Positions 33,965 through 46,800 of a stretch of DNA of 64,000 nucleotides are shown here, in pieces. Positions within the stretch are counted from its first letter, which is position 1. Every line of letters begins with the position of its first letter. This DNA is from Blasia pusilla (Eukaryota > Marchantiophyta > Marchantiopsida > Blasiales). The position numbers and the translations under genes were made by a program. The stretch spans positions 27,590,001 through 27,654,000 of the forward strand of contig CM114271.1 in NCBI GenBank assembly GCA_050084515.1. Reading direction: 5' to 3'. Under the pieces are notes generated by a model. That model had not been told where the DNA came from and searched no databases. It saw only the letters and a list, made by a program, of their open reading frames with translations.

Positions 33965-34972
33965 ATGGTGTCGTCCTCTCACTCTAGTGTGCCAGTGGAG
34001 GAGACTTGGGAGCCATTACTTGGGCCCAAGCTTAGGGGAGGTGAGAAACGACGCTTGACACAATTCCTACGTGCTTATAGGAGTTGTTTTGCCTTTAGCA
34101 TGAAGGAGTTGGGTGCTTTGGTTGGACCTGGTATACGGATTGATTTGGCTAGTGATTCGCCAATCTTCCGTCGTCCCTACCGATATAGTGATATGGAGAG
34201 GGACCTGATTCAGAGTAGGACGTTGGACCTTTTGGAGGCTGGATTAGTGGAGTTGTTGCATGGAGAGTATGCATTAGCCACAGTCATGCCTGCTAAAAAG
34301 GATGTGCATGGCAAGTACACAGATAGGCGGATGTGTGGAGATTATCGTCCTATCAATCGGCAGACCAAGGCCGATAGGTATGCCATGCCTACACCTGAGG
34401 AGATCTTTGATGTGGTGGGACAGGCAAAGATTTTCAATACTTTGGATCTTCGGGCAGGGTACCATGAGTTGCCAATTCGAGAGAGTGACAAGGCCAAGAC
34501 AACATTTTGGGGTGTCAACTGTCATGGCAAGGATGGTTTGTATCAGTGGAAATTCTAATCCTTTGGGTTGAAGAATGCACCTGCCGAGTTTCACATAGTG
34601 ATGGACAGGATCCTAGCAGGGTTGGATTTTGTTCGCTGTTATATTGATGATATTTTGGTGCTCAATAACATGGTGGAGGAGCATCACATACATTTGCAGA
34701 TTTTGTTTGAGCGGTTGAAAGCTCATGGTCTACGTTTGCATCTAGGAAAGTGTGAGTTCTTCCATGAGGATGTTGAGTACTTGGATCATGTGATCTATCC
34801 AGGTGGTTAGGGAGTTCAGCAAGCAAAGGTGGAGGCTATTGCACTTATTCCTTGTCCGGTAGATGTGAGTAGAGTTCGGGCATTCATGGGATTGGCGAAC
34901 TACTATCAGAGGTATGTGAAAGGATTTAGTACTATGGCAAAGCCTTTGAACCAATTGCTGAAATCAGATCAA
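33965..34972 (+). pseudogene. Element B: reverse transcriptase
   Basis: Contains KKDVHGKYTDRRMCGDYRPIN, FNTLDLRAGYHELPI, YQWKF-stop-SFGLKNAPAEF, and catalytic CYIDDILVLN at about 34640. The thumb region has LHLGKCEFFHEDVEYL, then RVRAFMGLANYYQRYVKGF. TAA at 34556 and TAG at 34808 interrupt one frame. Order and motifs are classic Ty3/gypsy. Confidence 0.95.
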
Positions 34973-34974
34973 GG

Positions 34975-35379
34975 GTGGCATTGGGAAATGATCAGGAGAG
35001 AGCTTTTGTGGATCTCAAGGCCCAGTTGGTGACGGCGCCTATCTTGAGGACACCTATCAGAGGGCGCCCATTTCAGTTACACAGTGATTGGAGTAGGTTG
35101 GAACTTGGAACGGTGTTGACACAACATGATGATGAGCACATGGAGTTTGTGGTGGCTTATGCAAGTCGTTCGAATAATGCAGCGGAGTCGCGCTATAGTT
35201 CATATGAGGGAGAGTGCTTGGCAGTAGTGTGGGCTATGGCACACTTTAGGTATTACTTTTTTGGCACACAGTTTACCCTAGTTACTGATCACCAGCCGCT
35301 CAAGTGGTTGATGGAGTCTGACAAGCTTACAGGGAAGCTTGCACGGTGGGCTCTTATCTTACAGGAGTATGACTTCTAG
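34975..35379 (+). pseudogene. Element B: RNase H
   Basis: FQLHSDWSRLELGTVLTQ (the usual catalytic Asp in SDWS), RYSSYEGECLAVVWAM and VTDHQPLKWLMESDKLTGKL. Open after a one-base frameshift from RT near 34978, ending at TAG 35377 in place of Gln (DF-stop-MVHRPG). Confidence 0.92.
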
Positions 35380-36690
35380 ATGGTACATAGACCTGGGATT
35401 GCCAACCTTGATGCTGATGGGTTGAGTAGGAACCCATGTACTAGCCAAGAGGATGCAATTGGGGCTAGATGGCATGGCGAGGTTGATGAGGAGATGGTGC
35501 CAAGTTGGCATGCATCTGCCTTTTTATGTTGGTTAGGGGTGGACTCTAGTATGGAGGACCACATGACATCTTACTCTAGTCAGAGGGTAGATGGTCAGCC
35601 TTCAGATCCTAAGGTTGGAGATTATGGTACGGATCAGCGTGATATTCATGATGATGCATTGGTGTTGGAGTTCCTACGGACCAGTAGGGTGCCAGGCATA
35701 GTGAGTACCAAGGAGCGAGATCGTGTTCTTCAACGTGCTAAGAGGTATCGATTGGAGGGAACACATATTCTCCGTGTGTGGGAGGATGGTAGAGTATGAG
35801 TAGTGCCGCATTTGGATCAGAGAGAGCGCATTGTGCGACATGCCCATGAGGAGTTGGGACATTTTGGGGTAAAGCGTACGTATAGCTTACTCCTTGGTCA
35901 GTATTGGTGGCGTGGCATGCATACTCAAGTGCAGCAATTGGTGTCACGTTGTATAGTTTGTGACCAGGTGAGGGCATCATTCTATGCCCCTACACCACAG
36001 TTACACCCCTTGCCTATTATGGGGTTGGGTTACCGTTGGAGTGTGGACTTTGCGGGACCGTTATCATTGACTGTACGACATCATCGATATGTGTTGGTGA
36101 TGGTGGAGCACTTCTCCAAGTGGATTGAGTTGGTGGCATTACCTGACAAGGCAAGTGAGGGAACGGCATATGCATTTCTTGATAGAGTGCTGAGTCATTT
36201 TGGTGCACCAGCTGAAGTGTTGACCAACCAGGGTACAGAGTTTCAGGGTGAGTTTCAGGTCTTGTGTGACAAGGCGTTCGTTGATCATCAGACCACGTCT
36301 CGAGATCATCCAGAGGCGAATGGTTTGGCTGCAGGTGTGGTTTAGACGGTGAAGAGCGCATTGCGCAAGTATGGCCTACAGAAGGGGCATCTTGGAGACT
36401 GGGATATTCAATTGCCATGGTTAGCCATGGGGTATAGGTTCAGTTGCCAAGCATCCTTGGCTTCCTTCTCACCTTATTTTCTATTATACGGCCGAGATCC
36501 GGACTTGCCAACAGCAATTCGTCGAGAGTCTAGTAAGGTGGTGAACCTTGATGACCCAGAGATATGGATGAGAGTGTGTTCTCAGCGGGCAGAGCTCTTT
36601 CGGAGAGTTATGCCAACAGCCTTTGAGAATCTTGCCATTGCTGAACACAAGGATATGTTGCGGTATGCAACCATTCGGGGTGGAGGTTAT
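35380..36690 (+). pseudogene. Element B: integrase
   Basis: The zinc region is HEELGHFGVKRTYSLL followed by CIVCDQVRAS. In the core, the first Asp is in WSVDFAGP; the second reads LTNQGTEF, with Asn for Asp; and the third motif reads ANGLAAGVV where a Glu-Arg pair is usual. Two catalytic positions are therefore lost. Stops are TGA at 35797 and TAG at 36343, both at expected Arg or Gln codons. Confidence 0.92.
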
Positions 36691-37059
36691 TGATTCCATA
36701 TAGGGGAATATATCTATTTGCAGCATATTGCACCGACAACAATGGATGTGACGGCAAGCCACACTATTTTACGAGTGCGCGAGGTGCTAGCTTGTGGAGT
36801 TCTCATATTAAAGGGTCGTGATGGAGTTTTTTGGAAGGACCATATGCGTAATTATGCGCCATGTCATCTTCCAAATGTGGATGGTACTGTTGACCCAAAC
36901 TTAGTCATGATACGTGCTAGCTTGAGGTGCATGTTGTGTGGGTCTACTGGTAACGTAGCCCGTATATTGGTGTGTGATCGATGTTCTAGGGGTTGGCACA
37001 TGATGTGTTTGACTCCACGTATGGATGTTGTTCATACTGGAAGGTGGGTTTGTCCATGA
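36691..37059 (+). pseudogene. Element B: GPY/F-like module and C-terminal PHD finger
   Basis: In frame with the integrase after TGA 36691. The first part (SHTILRVREVLACGVLILKG, NYAPCHLPNVDG) is the usual integrase C-terminal module. The second (about 36925-37056) has CMLCG, LVCDRC, SRGWHMMCLTP and GRWVCP, followed by a TGA where copy C has an Arg before the last Cys. The C4HC3 pattern is that of a PHD finger. Such fingers usually read histone H3 tails, so this may replace the chromodomain found in other gypsy integrases as a targeting device. That role is inferred. Confidence 0.85.
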
Positions 37060-37349
37060 TGTACTTAGGAGAGGTAGATGACTTGATCTTTGCATGATAT
37101 GGATTACAGATGTGCGACTGATGATGGGGCAACCTAGCACCCGGCCTTCTGATTCTTGCACCCACGAAGGTGTATAGCATGTAGTAGATGTATAGGGCTA
37201 CCTGGGAGTTAGAGGGACCTAACCACCAGTTTGGGGGGCGAGTTGTGGTACACGGGTATTTGTGGATGCTCTCGTCTATGTTATGTATGTATGTGAGTTT
37301 GATATGTCAGCAATGTATGTTGTATGACGATGTGGATTCGCACGATAGC
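37060..37349 (+). other. Element B 3' UTR and LTR-tail-like end
   Basis: UTR block with GAGGGACCTAACCACCAG, followed by a 112-bp tail (TTGTGGTACACG to GGATTCGCACGATA) that is repeated at 37711-37823. This makes two LTR ends in tandem at the 3' side. Confidence 0.65.
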
Positions 37350-37823
37350 TGTCATGACCATACGGATTATGTCGTAGAGTATAGTGTGCTAGTAGAGGCC
37401 ATACCTTATGTAGGGCCGTAGTGTCTAGGTAGAGATGCGGTTTCATACATAGGGTTGGGGGTTACTCAATTGAGGATGACTTTTCCAGTAGGGCCCGCTC
37501 TTAAGTTGGAGGATATAGTATGGAGTGCACTCAAAGAACAGTTAGTTCTTTGAGTTGAGCCTGTCGCGTTGGGAGTTAGCCTTAGTAGTGAGTAGAGCTC
37601 TTGGCTTTGGTAGTTCCCGCAAGATTTGACCTGGATTCTCCCATCGTGGAGTGGGTTTGGCTCGATTGTATGTGATTCTATACGTATTTTATGATAGTAG
37701 GTCTTTCACGGATTCCAGTTGTGGTACACTTGTGTTTCTGGATGCTCTCATCTATGTTATGTATGTATGTGAGTATGGTATGTCAGCGATGTATGTTGTA
37801 TGACGATGTGGATTCGCACGACA
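37350..37823 (+). repeat. Element B 3' LTR (474 bp)
   Basis: TGTCATGACC to GATTCGCACGACA, starting TG and ending CA. The first 367 bp match 28106-28480. It is directly followed by the GCTC duplication. Confidence 0.8.
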
Positions 37824-40700
37824 GCTCTGATTCACAGTAGGAGACATGACTTGGTTGGAGTAGGACTAGTGGAGATGTTCCATAGAGAGTATGCATCTGC
37901 CACTATCATGCTCACCAAGAAGGATGTTCATGGCAACTGGACATATAATCAGATGTGTGGAGACTATCGACTTATCAATCAACAAATGAAGTCCAATAGA
38001 TATGTCATGCCCACTCCTGAGGAGATCTTTGATGTTATACGACATGCAAAAGTCTTCAATTCATTCGAAACCCAAGCCAGATACCATCAATTGCCTATTA
38101 GATTGGAGGACATGTAGAAGATGATATTTTTGGGCATCGATCCATACAGGATAGATTATTTGTACCATTGGCGGTTCTAATCATTTGGGTTAAAGAACAC
38201 CCCAATAGAGTTTCAGAGGGTCATGGAAAGGATCTTGGCTGGTTTGGATTTTGCGAGATGTTACGTTGATGAGACCGTAGTCTTTAGTCTCATAGTTGAG
38301 GAGCATAAACGACATGAGTTGACATCTAGAGAAGTTGTTCTGAAGATTATTACAATTATATGGGCTGAAGGTACATCCAAGCAAGTGCAAGTTCTTCTAC
38401 GATCGCATTGAATACTTGGGTCATACGATATATCCCAAATTTCCTTGATGTATAACGGACGAAGGTAGAGACTATCTTATGTATTCCACACCCTACATAT
38501 GTGAGTTGAGTTCGCGTATCCATAAGATTGGAAAAATTTTTCCAACGATACGTCAAGGATTTTAGTTTGATTGCAAAGTCACTAACCTTGCTGACCAAGG
38601 TGGATTATAAGTGGCATATGCATAAGGATGATGAGCAAGAGAGATCGTTTCAACTACTTAAGTATAGGTTGATGTCCGTGCCCATATTGAGGAGAGATAT
38701 TAGAAGACATCTTTTCCATTTTCATGTAGATTGGAGTATGTTGGGGCTTGGAGCAGTTCTCACCTAGCATGACAATAAGGGTAGAGAGTTTATGGTGGCT
38801 TATGCTAGTTGCTCGAACAATGTTGCAAAGGCAAAGTATAGCTCGTATGAGGATGAGTGCTTAGCTGCAGTGTGGGCTGTAGCGCATTTCACGTGTTACT
38901 TATCCAAAAATCCCTTTACTATCATTGCTGACCATCAACCATTTAAGTGGTCGATGTAGTCCAAAAAACTTAAAGGGAAGATTTCCAGATGGGCTCCATT
39001 GTTGCAGGAGTATGACTTTACATGGTATGTCAACTTGGGATGCTCAACCACGATGCAAATGGTTGGGGCCGTAATCCATGCCCGAGTCAACAAGATGCGA
39101 TTGAAGCTCATTAGTATGGAGGAAGTGATGAGAAGATGGTGTTGAGATGGCATGCGTCAGTCTATTTGGGCTTGTTGGCTATGGAAAGCGAGAGTGTTGA
39201 GATTTCGATGGCGAGATCTGATATATGGAGAACCCTTAGATCTAGAGGCCAATAAGGAGGCGATAGATGGTTGTGATATCCATGACGATGGATTAGTCTT
39301 GGAATACTTACATACTAGCGGCGTTATGAGCACAATGGATGCTAGAGAGTGAAATTAGATCCTATAGCAAGCCAAAAAATTCTGGTGGAAGAGAAGGAAC
39401 ATGCTACAAGTTTGGGAGGATGGTAGAGTACGCGTTCTACCTCATCCTTCACAAAGATCATATTTGGTGTAGCCTGCCCACAAGGGGTCAGGTCACTTTG
39501 GAATAAAGAAGACGTCCAACTTGCTCCAAATATAGTATTGGTGGCGAGGCATGAAGGCTTGTGTTCAGCAGTTTATTTTCAGATACATGGTGTGTGATCG
39601 GGTCCGAGCATCGTTCAATGCTCTAACTCCAAAATTACATTCACTATCGATCATTGGTTTAGGTTATAGATGGAGTTTGGATTTGGCAAGACCTTTACCT
39701 TTGATAGAGCGCCATAGTCGTTATGTGCTGGTAATGGTTGCGTACTTCTCAAAGTGGATAGAGTTGGTTGCATTGCTTGACAAAGCGAGTGAGGGAGTAG
39801 TGTATGCCTTTCTAGATTGAGTGATGAGTCATTATGGTGCACCAGTTGAGATATTGACATACAAGTGTACAAAGTTTTGCAAGGAGTTTCAGGCCGTATG
39901 TGATCAGACGCTGATGCACCACTACACTATTTTGCGAGATCATCTTGAGGCGGATGGACTAAAGGAGTGAGTTTTTTAGACGATGAAGAGAAGTTTACCC
40001 AAGCATGGCTTGTAGAGAGATCACTTAGGAGATTGGGACCTAAAATTGCGTTGGTTGGCAATAGGATACACATTCAGCCAGTACGCGTCCTTAACATCTT
40101 TCTCACCATACTTATTGATTTTTGGCGAAAAGCCAAAATTTCCTGCCACCATTTTTTGTGATGTGAGTGATGTGTTGAACCTCAATGAACATGATGTATG
40201 GATACGAGCATGTTCTTAGATGTCTGAGTTGTTTTGGAGAGTTTTGCCCATTGTATTTTAGAACTTAGCGATTGCGCAACATCGGGATACTTTGAGGTAT
40301 CCGACTATGCGGCGAGATGGTTATCGACGATTCAGAGATCTTATTAGGGAGAATATATCCACTTGCAGCATACAACATCTAAGAAATTAGATGTGATCAT
40401 AGGATGCACCATTTTGAAAGTCCGTGATGTCTTACCATTTCGTGTTCTCTTATTGGAGGGACGTAATGCTATGGTTTGGAAGGATCATGTGCGTAATTAT
40501 GCGCCATGTCACTTTTCTAACATTGACAGTAGGGTTGATCCGAGCTTAATAATAATAATTGCACGATTGTGTTGTATGTTATGTGGTTCTGCTTGTGGTG
40601 CAACCATTCTGCTAGTCTGTGATGGATATTCGAGAGGGTGGCACATGGCATGTTTGACACCTCCTCTCACTAGGGTTCCTCTGGGATGATAGACGTGCCC
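37824..40700 (+). pseudogene. Element A: RT, RNase H, integrase and PHD, decayed
   Basis: Continuation of 28105. RT: KKDVHGNWTYNQMCGDYRLIN, and RCYVDETVVF where YIDD is expected. RNase H (38700-39010): HFHVDWSMLGLGAVLT, YSSYEDECLAAVWAV. Integrase (39500-40020): SRYVLVMVAYFSKWIELVAL, with the second Asp region lost (LTYKCTKF). The GPY/F module at 40390-40500 reads ILKVRDVLPFRVLLLEGRNA. The PHD finger at 40560-40690 has CMLCGSACG, LVCDGY and SRGWHMACLTPPL and ends at a TGA. More decayed than B or C, as expected for the oldest copy. Confidence 0.85.
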
Positions 40701-41207
40701 CATATGTACATAGAGTAGAGACTAGGTAGTTATAAATCCATACTCATATTTGTGACATGGATGATGTGATATATGTAAGGATAGATCAATGAGATTTAGT
40801 GGAGCGCCTTCAAGCATAGTGGAGGAAAATCTAAGGAGGTTAAGGATGACATGCTTAGACCACGGATAACCTAAGAGAGCAGGTTTTCCCTTTGTTTTGG
40901 CTCATTTGGAGCCATATAGATAAACTTACTATTTTGGATAAGTTACTCTTTTGAGTCTAGTTGACTTTCCACTTTTGGAAGTGGGCCCTTGATCTCCTAT
41001 AGCAAGTCAAAAGCCAAGGAGGTGACCTACGAGCATAGATTATCGTGGAGAGAGCTTGGGAGAGGGAAAGGGATATACCCAAGGAAAGAGAGCTTTTAAG
41101 GTCATACTCTCTTTGTTGAATCTCTTGGCATAAAACGGCGGAGGTAAGGTCCTCCTTGCCTTGTGAGTAACCTAAGACTCTAATTAGGAGAATGGGTTTG
41201 GTTTGAC

Positions 41208-41315
<108 letters not shown>

Positions 41316-41576
41316 ACCAGCGAGGGCCTAAGGGGTCCTCAGAGCTAGGTGAGTGTCTCTGATCTTCACACAACTACGCAATAATTTAGCAATGTGAGTC
41401 TGATTCTGCCTAGCCATGAACGCGAGGACCCTGGGAGCCCGGGAAGTCAAGCCTAATGTTATTGTGAAAGGTGCAGTTGAAGAGATAGTGATGTTCATCA
41501 TCAATAAGCCCCGAGTTGCAAAATCTACATAATTTGTCCTCCCTTTTCTTCGGTGAGAATTTTCCTTTCTCAATCT

Positions 41577-41584
41577 CGAGGTCA

Positions 41585-41637
<53 letters not shown>

Positions 41638-41705
41638 TACGCTACAGAGACATTGTTGTTGAGAGTGAACCTTGATTTACAAAGAGAAAATGAGAGACGA
41701 GGTCA

Positions 41706-41746
<41 letters not shown>

Positions 41747-41812
41747 TGGAGATACGCTACAGAGACATTGTTGTTGAGAGTGAACCTTGATTTACAAAGA
41801 GAAAATGAGAGA
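41577..41812. repeat. Tandem duplication, two 115-121 bp units with (GA)n
   Basis: Units 41577-41697 and 41698-41812 share CGAGGTCAATAGAGAG, a GA tract, ATACGCTACAGAGACATTG and GTGAACCTTGATTTACAAAG. They differ mainly in GA-tract length (44 versus 34 bp) and an extra GGAGAT. Confidence 0.95.
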
Positions 41813-42946
41813 CTGACAGCTCTATATGGGGGAGCTCTATGGTGTCTCACTCTTGTGCAGTTGGGGATTTTGTTCTGTAGTTCAGCAGCTCGTGGGAGCA
41901 AGAGCTGCTCAATTTTATTGTTTCTTTGTAGCTTTTTCGTACGGGAGAGTGGCATACGGAAGCGCTGCCCAATTTTTTGTGGGAATTGAGTATGGGGGCA
42001 GGGTGCTCCATGCTAGTGCTCTTGGGAGCACTGTATACCTCTCTAGTTTATGTTTTGATAGGTTTGCAATTTTATTAGGGAGAAATCGGCGCATAAGCGT
42101 TGCCAAATTTCTCATAGGAGAGGATGTCACGGGCTGCACGACTGTTATCGCCAATTTATAATGGAAGGTCAAATGAAGAAACCAATTCTACAATATCTTA
42201 GATTGGGAAATGTTTTGCACTGCTAAAGAAATGGTGCACAAGTTGGGCATCTGCGCATGAAGTTGTGACTATTTTTGTTGGACTGTAATAGCCTCCTTGT
42301 GAAGGAAAGAGCCATTGTAAAAATTCATGGTAAAATTCGTAGTTGGGAAGTGCAAAAATAAAATAAGTTATTATCTTAGTGGTTTGGGCAAGGGCATATA
42401 TCCTTTGTGGTAGAAGTTGGGTGGAAGGTTATTTTAGGAGAGTTGATCCACATGTTTGGGGGTTATTGTAGGAAGATTCCAAATTTGTGCCAATTTGGTC
42501 CAGATTTCGAGGGCTAGTTGAGTAAAAGTCTAAACTAGGTTGTGGGATTCCAAGATCCTAGATATCTTTGTGACTAGTTAACAAGCCATAGTTTGCTGGC
42601 TAGCTTGGAAATTTATCATCTCCCTTGAGTTTTCAGGTCACGGTGTCCACAAACAACTAACTAGCGCTATCCGTCCTTCTGCCGCGTTTGATGCCTCTAT
42701 GTTGAAGTACAATTGAGCTTCGCTGTATGCTATCTTTTGGCTATCGTGTCTGCTAGTGCCCGCCGCCACGTCTCATCACCGCCTTCCGATGTCACCGTTC
42801 ACGATCATGTCTTGTCGCCGTATCACGTTTTGATACTCAATCATCTTGATGTTTGGATGTCATGCGTTAGCATGGGATTGTGTGTATTTATGTATGTAGT
42901 CAATAACAACGTTGTATATTAGGTAGGGATATTTTAGTGCACGATA

Positions 42947-43213
42947 ATGACAAGAAGATAGCTAACAATGGGGCCACATGAGCAACTGCCTTTTTTGCTC
43001 TTAGTGTCCTAGAGATTTGTATCATGGTAGGTAGGGATAGATGGTTATCTGGAGTTAGAGAGACCTAATCACCAACTAGGAGGGCGATTGGAGATATTTT
43101 GGTATTTGATCATATCGATGTTTACCATGAGTTAGTATGGTATCTTGTGTGTTTGTCTATGTATTCAATGACAACTATGTGTGTTGAGTAGCGATGTGTA
43201 TGCGCACGACAGT
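42947..43213 (+). other. Element A 3' UTR remainder and LTR tail
   Basis: Starts with the ATGA duplication and continues the UTR as in C (ACAAGAAG, then GGTAGGGATAGATGG, GAGACCTAATCACCAACTAG). It ends with the LTR tail GATGTGTATGCGCACGACA at 43211. Confidence 0.65.
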
Positions 43214-43640
43214 TGTCACGTGTTTTAGGATATATCGAAGAGTTCATAGTAGAGCATCTTCTAGGATACTATAGGATAGTCTTAAGAGATCAAGAATGAC
43301 CTCCTAAGGCCTCATGTATCCGAAGAGAGCAAGTTTTCCCTTTGTTTCAACTCATTTGGAGCTATATAGAGAATTTACTATTTTGAGTAAGTTATCGTTA
43401 TGAGTATAGTTGAATTTCCACTTTAGAACGTAGCCCTTCATCCCTACAACAAGTCAAGAGCCAAGGAGGTGACTTGCGAGCATAAGTTACCATGAAGAGA
43501 GCTGGGGAGAGGGAAGGAGATATAGCTTTGGAGCTTATTCTCTATTTGTTGAACCTCTTGGCATGAGGCGGCATAGCTATGGTCCTCCTTGCCTAATGAG
43601 TAACCCAATACTTTCATTAGGAGAGTGGATTTGGCTTGAC

Positions 43641-43681
<41 letters not shown>

Positions 43682-43812
43682 TGATTTATTAGAGATATTT
43701 TAGAACTCAATTGTCTTGATGTTTAGATGTCATGAGTTAGTATGATATCTTGTGTGTTTTTGTATTCAATGAACACGATATATAGTGTGTAGTAATATGT
43801 ATGAACACAACA
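43214..43812 (+). repeat. Solo gypsy LTR (599 bp)
   Basis: TGTCACGTGTTTTAGG to GTATGAACACAACA, with a (GA)n tract at 43643-43678. Immediately follows another LTR tail. No 4-bp duplication is visible, so it may be the outer LTR of a deleted element. Confidence 0.7.
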
Positions 43813-46800
43813 ATATTCATATTAGCCATGTTTTGGGTCGATCTACCTTGGATCTTTCAAGTTTAGGTCTTGGGTTACCAATTGGGTTAAGCTCAATTGT
43901 CCTAAACGTGGTCAGATACGGATCTAAACCCTCACTCCCTAACATAGAAAAGCTATTGAAGACTTGAGACAAACTTCCTTGATAGTCCAGAGATGTAGAA
44001 TGACAATGATGCACATGGTTGTCCTGACTAACCAATGGATCTCAAAAGAGTCTCTAAGTGGGACTCAATATAGGGGCCCGAGTCAAGATCCGAGGATAGG
44101 ATCCAAGTTTGGTGTTAGGTCTAGCCACCATGAATTTAAACATGGATAACCACCAAACGATCATTTAGATTCGAAGCTAGCTTAAAGCCTCCTTGGAGTC
44201 CAACTCTTATGGGACTTGCTGCGGCGGAACGCGCGAAGTGAGGTGCCGACTAGGGCTCACAACAGACGGCAGAGCGGGGCCCGGAGTTCTTCTCAACTTC
44301 CATCTTGCATTTGGTCATGCTCTATCGGGTCACAATCGTTATCATTCAAGGTGTTGATTTAAGTTTGCGTCTGTGTATTAGTCCATGTTTGGTTATAAGG
44401 ATTTCCACCCGCACTCCCATTTCCATCTCCATGACCATCTCTCCGTTCCAAGTAGGAATTATTTTGGAATTAGAACAAATATAAAAATTAGAATGATATT
44501 TTCCAAAAGATTTTGGGTTCGATCAAATCGCTACAACTTGGCCAAAATTACTTTGTTGTGAGGGGTAATTCTTGGTACAAGTAAGTACAATTCCACCCAA
44601 TAGGTGGTGGGCGTAAAACTTTGTAGACGTGGTGCAATTGTGGGTTCCCTTGGATGATTGAGACAATGCCTTGATGGAGGCTTCATATCACTTAACCAAC
44701 AACTTGATCCATTTTTATATTGTACTAGTGGACACCCATGCAATACAGAGGTAGTTTAGATTAATGACAAGTAATTACCTCATGACTAATTACTTAACTA
44801 GCCTGAAAAACTCTTAATTTACCTCTCAAATCAATTTTGAATAATCTTATTGATTGAGGGATCCTATTGGTTAAGATAGCTAGGTGTCAAGAGCAAGGTT
44901 GCATACAGACATGTTTGTCCCTAGGACGGAAATGTTTGTGCAAGCCTAGGCACCCGCATCCGGTGCCGGTTGAGCTCGTAGCAGGCACCAGGGCTGGCCC
45001 ATGACCAGGCGTGGAGGGCGGTCTCAGGTTCGCGCAAGGCCCGTACGTGATGGGCTAGGTCCCCTTCGGATAGGCTTACAGCCCAGAGCCCGCCATGCGC
45101 GGACGTGGCCGCGGGCCACAAAACTAGAGCGAGCTCGGCCAACCCAAGTGCCCATTACGGGCTCGAATGCTGGCCACAAGTACCCGAGAGACATGTCCGT
45201 AGATATTTCTGGACTTGTCCATTTCCGTAGAATATTAGTGAAAAGAGTTCAATCTTTTTTTTAAAGAATGTTCCAATAATAATATATATTATTATATTAA
45301 AAAAAAACTAAATTAAAGCATCACTAAGATAAATCTTGTGCATGCTTTGATTTGCACATTGCGGGGCCATGTAAGGCTTGTTCTTGGTACTTGGAATTAA
45401 AGTGAAAATGGGGAATGGTGATTCAAAATCCAAGGTGTCTCAAACCCCTTGTGCCACCCATAAAAGTACTAACACGGACGACACCCCCTATTATAGATGT
45501 CAGAACACACATAATATATTGGCCTTAACAATAGAAAATATTGGTGTACTAAGTGATTCTCGATTACCACTGAAAATAACAGATGGCGGAGGAGATGGAG
45601 GGACGTCTAGAATTTTGCGTTTAACTATTTCCATGGTGATCCAATCTTTTCAATCTAAGGCCCAACGTGTTCATCTTCTCAAGTTTGAACTTTGGGGTCT
45701 TATTTTTTCCACTTAAGATTGAGTTTTCCAAAGTTCTTGGGATCTTTGGACCTCCTTCTCTCCTAAATATGCTCATAGATTCCTAAATGCAATTTCACAC
45801 ATAGCGCTCTCCTTCTAGAGTGATATCGGGTTATCGTCAGATTAAGGGATTCCTCTTGCTTTTCTCGATCTTTTGATATGCGCTGGGCCCAACATTACAA
45901 ACTCATTCCCTCATAGCAGTCATCGGTGGGTGACTCATTTTCTCCTCACATCCTCTTTTTTGGTGTTTCCAATTTCTTTCATAGCTTTCTTTTGGAGTGT
46001 CGGTTTTGGACATGTTTGATCTTATTTTGATCGGCTTGACAAGCTCGTTCTTTTCATACCAAACAGGTTTTCTAGTTTTTCTTATTTATTTGTAGGCGCC
46101 TATTTTTATGTACGGGTTTGTTTTAGGTCAATTCCTCCCAAACGTCTTCCTTGCTCTTTCAATTCTTTACCTTATTGTTTCACCCCTACATACATTTGCT
46201 ATCTTTTTAAGGACAGTAGAAATTCATATCCTCGAGCCACCTCTTCCGATACCATACATATCACTTTTTCTTTTCAATTGCTTTTTATTTTTCTTAAAGT
46301 AACTTTTAATCATAAATTCGATATTTCCTAATCTTATTCTCTCTATCTAAATTTCTTTTGGACGGATTCCACTACTTTTGTTTTGCTCGTTACCCTCATG
46401 CATTCTCCAAACCACGTTTCATATTTCTTCCCTTATCTTCGACGACTTGCCTACCTTTGCTTCTATGTATTTAGAGATGGAGTTGGATTGTCCATCTACT
46501 CGCTTGTCTGGTTTTATACGCCCTCCTACAACCGTAACCTCTCCCCCCTAGTTCACCTCCTCATTGTGGATCTCGCCATTTTCCTCGACATACTAATACA
46601 CCCATTACACTCGCTACATTTCTTCTAGATTCTCCTCTTCTCTCCTCTTTGTCTTGTCCTATTGAGCCTAATCTTATTCCATTATTACCGAATCCTACTA
46701 CTTTGCCATCCTCACATATCTCATCTGTACCCTTGCTTCCAGCTCCCATCTATTCTATCCTTATCTCCCCTCTTCCTCCTCCAATTTCCCCAACCTACTT

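Larger units (their letters stand above)
28106..37823 (+). mobile_element. Gypsy element B, near full-length DNMT/PHD retrotransposon
   Basis: A 9.7 kb element with terminal repeats sharing about 370 bp, a 4-bp (possibly 5-bp) target duplication and domains in the order gag, CCHC knuckles, protease, cytosine-5 methyltransferase, RT, RNase H, integrase, GPY/F module, PHD finger. From 33056 to 34972 methyltransferase and RT share one frame, and from 34975 to 37059 RNase H through PHD share one frame, interrupted only by single stops. RT before RNase H and integrase places it in Ty3/gypsy. It is the best-preserved of the three copies but is inactivated by about 15 stops and three frameshifts. 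Confidence 0.9.

Noticed and set aside
30368-37059. TAG recoded as glutamine in the gypsy polyprotein
   Set aside because: Would explain many TAG codons, but TAA, TGA and frameshifts are also present, and C-to-T decay explains all. The intact kinase gene ends in TGA and gives no hint of a variant code.
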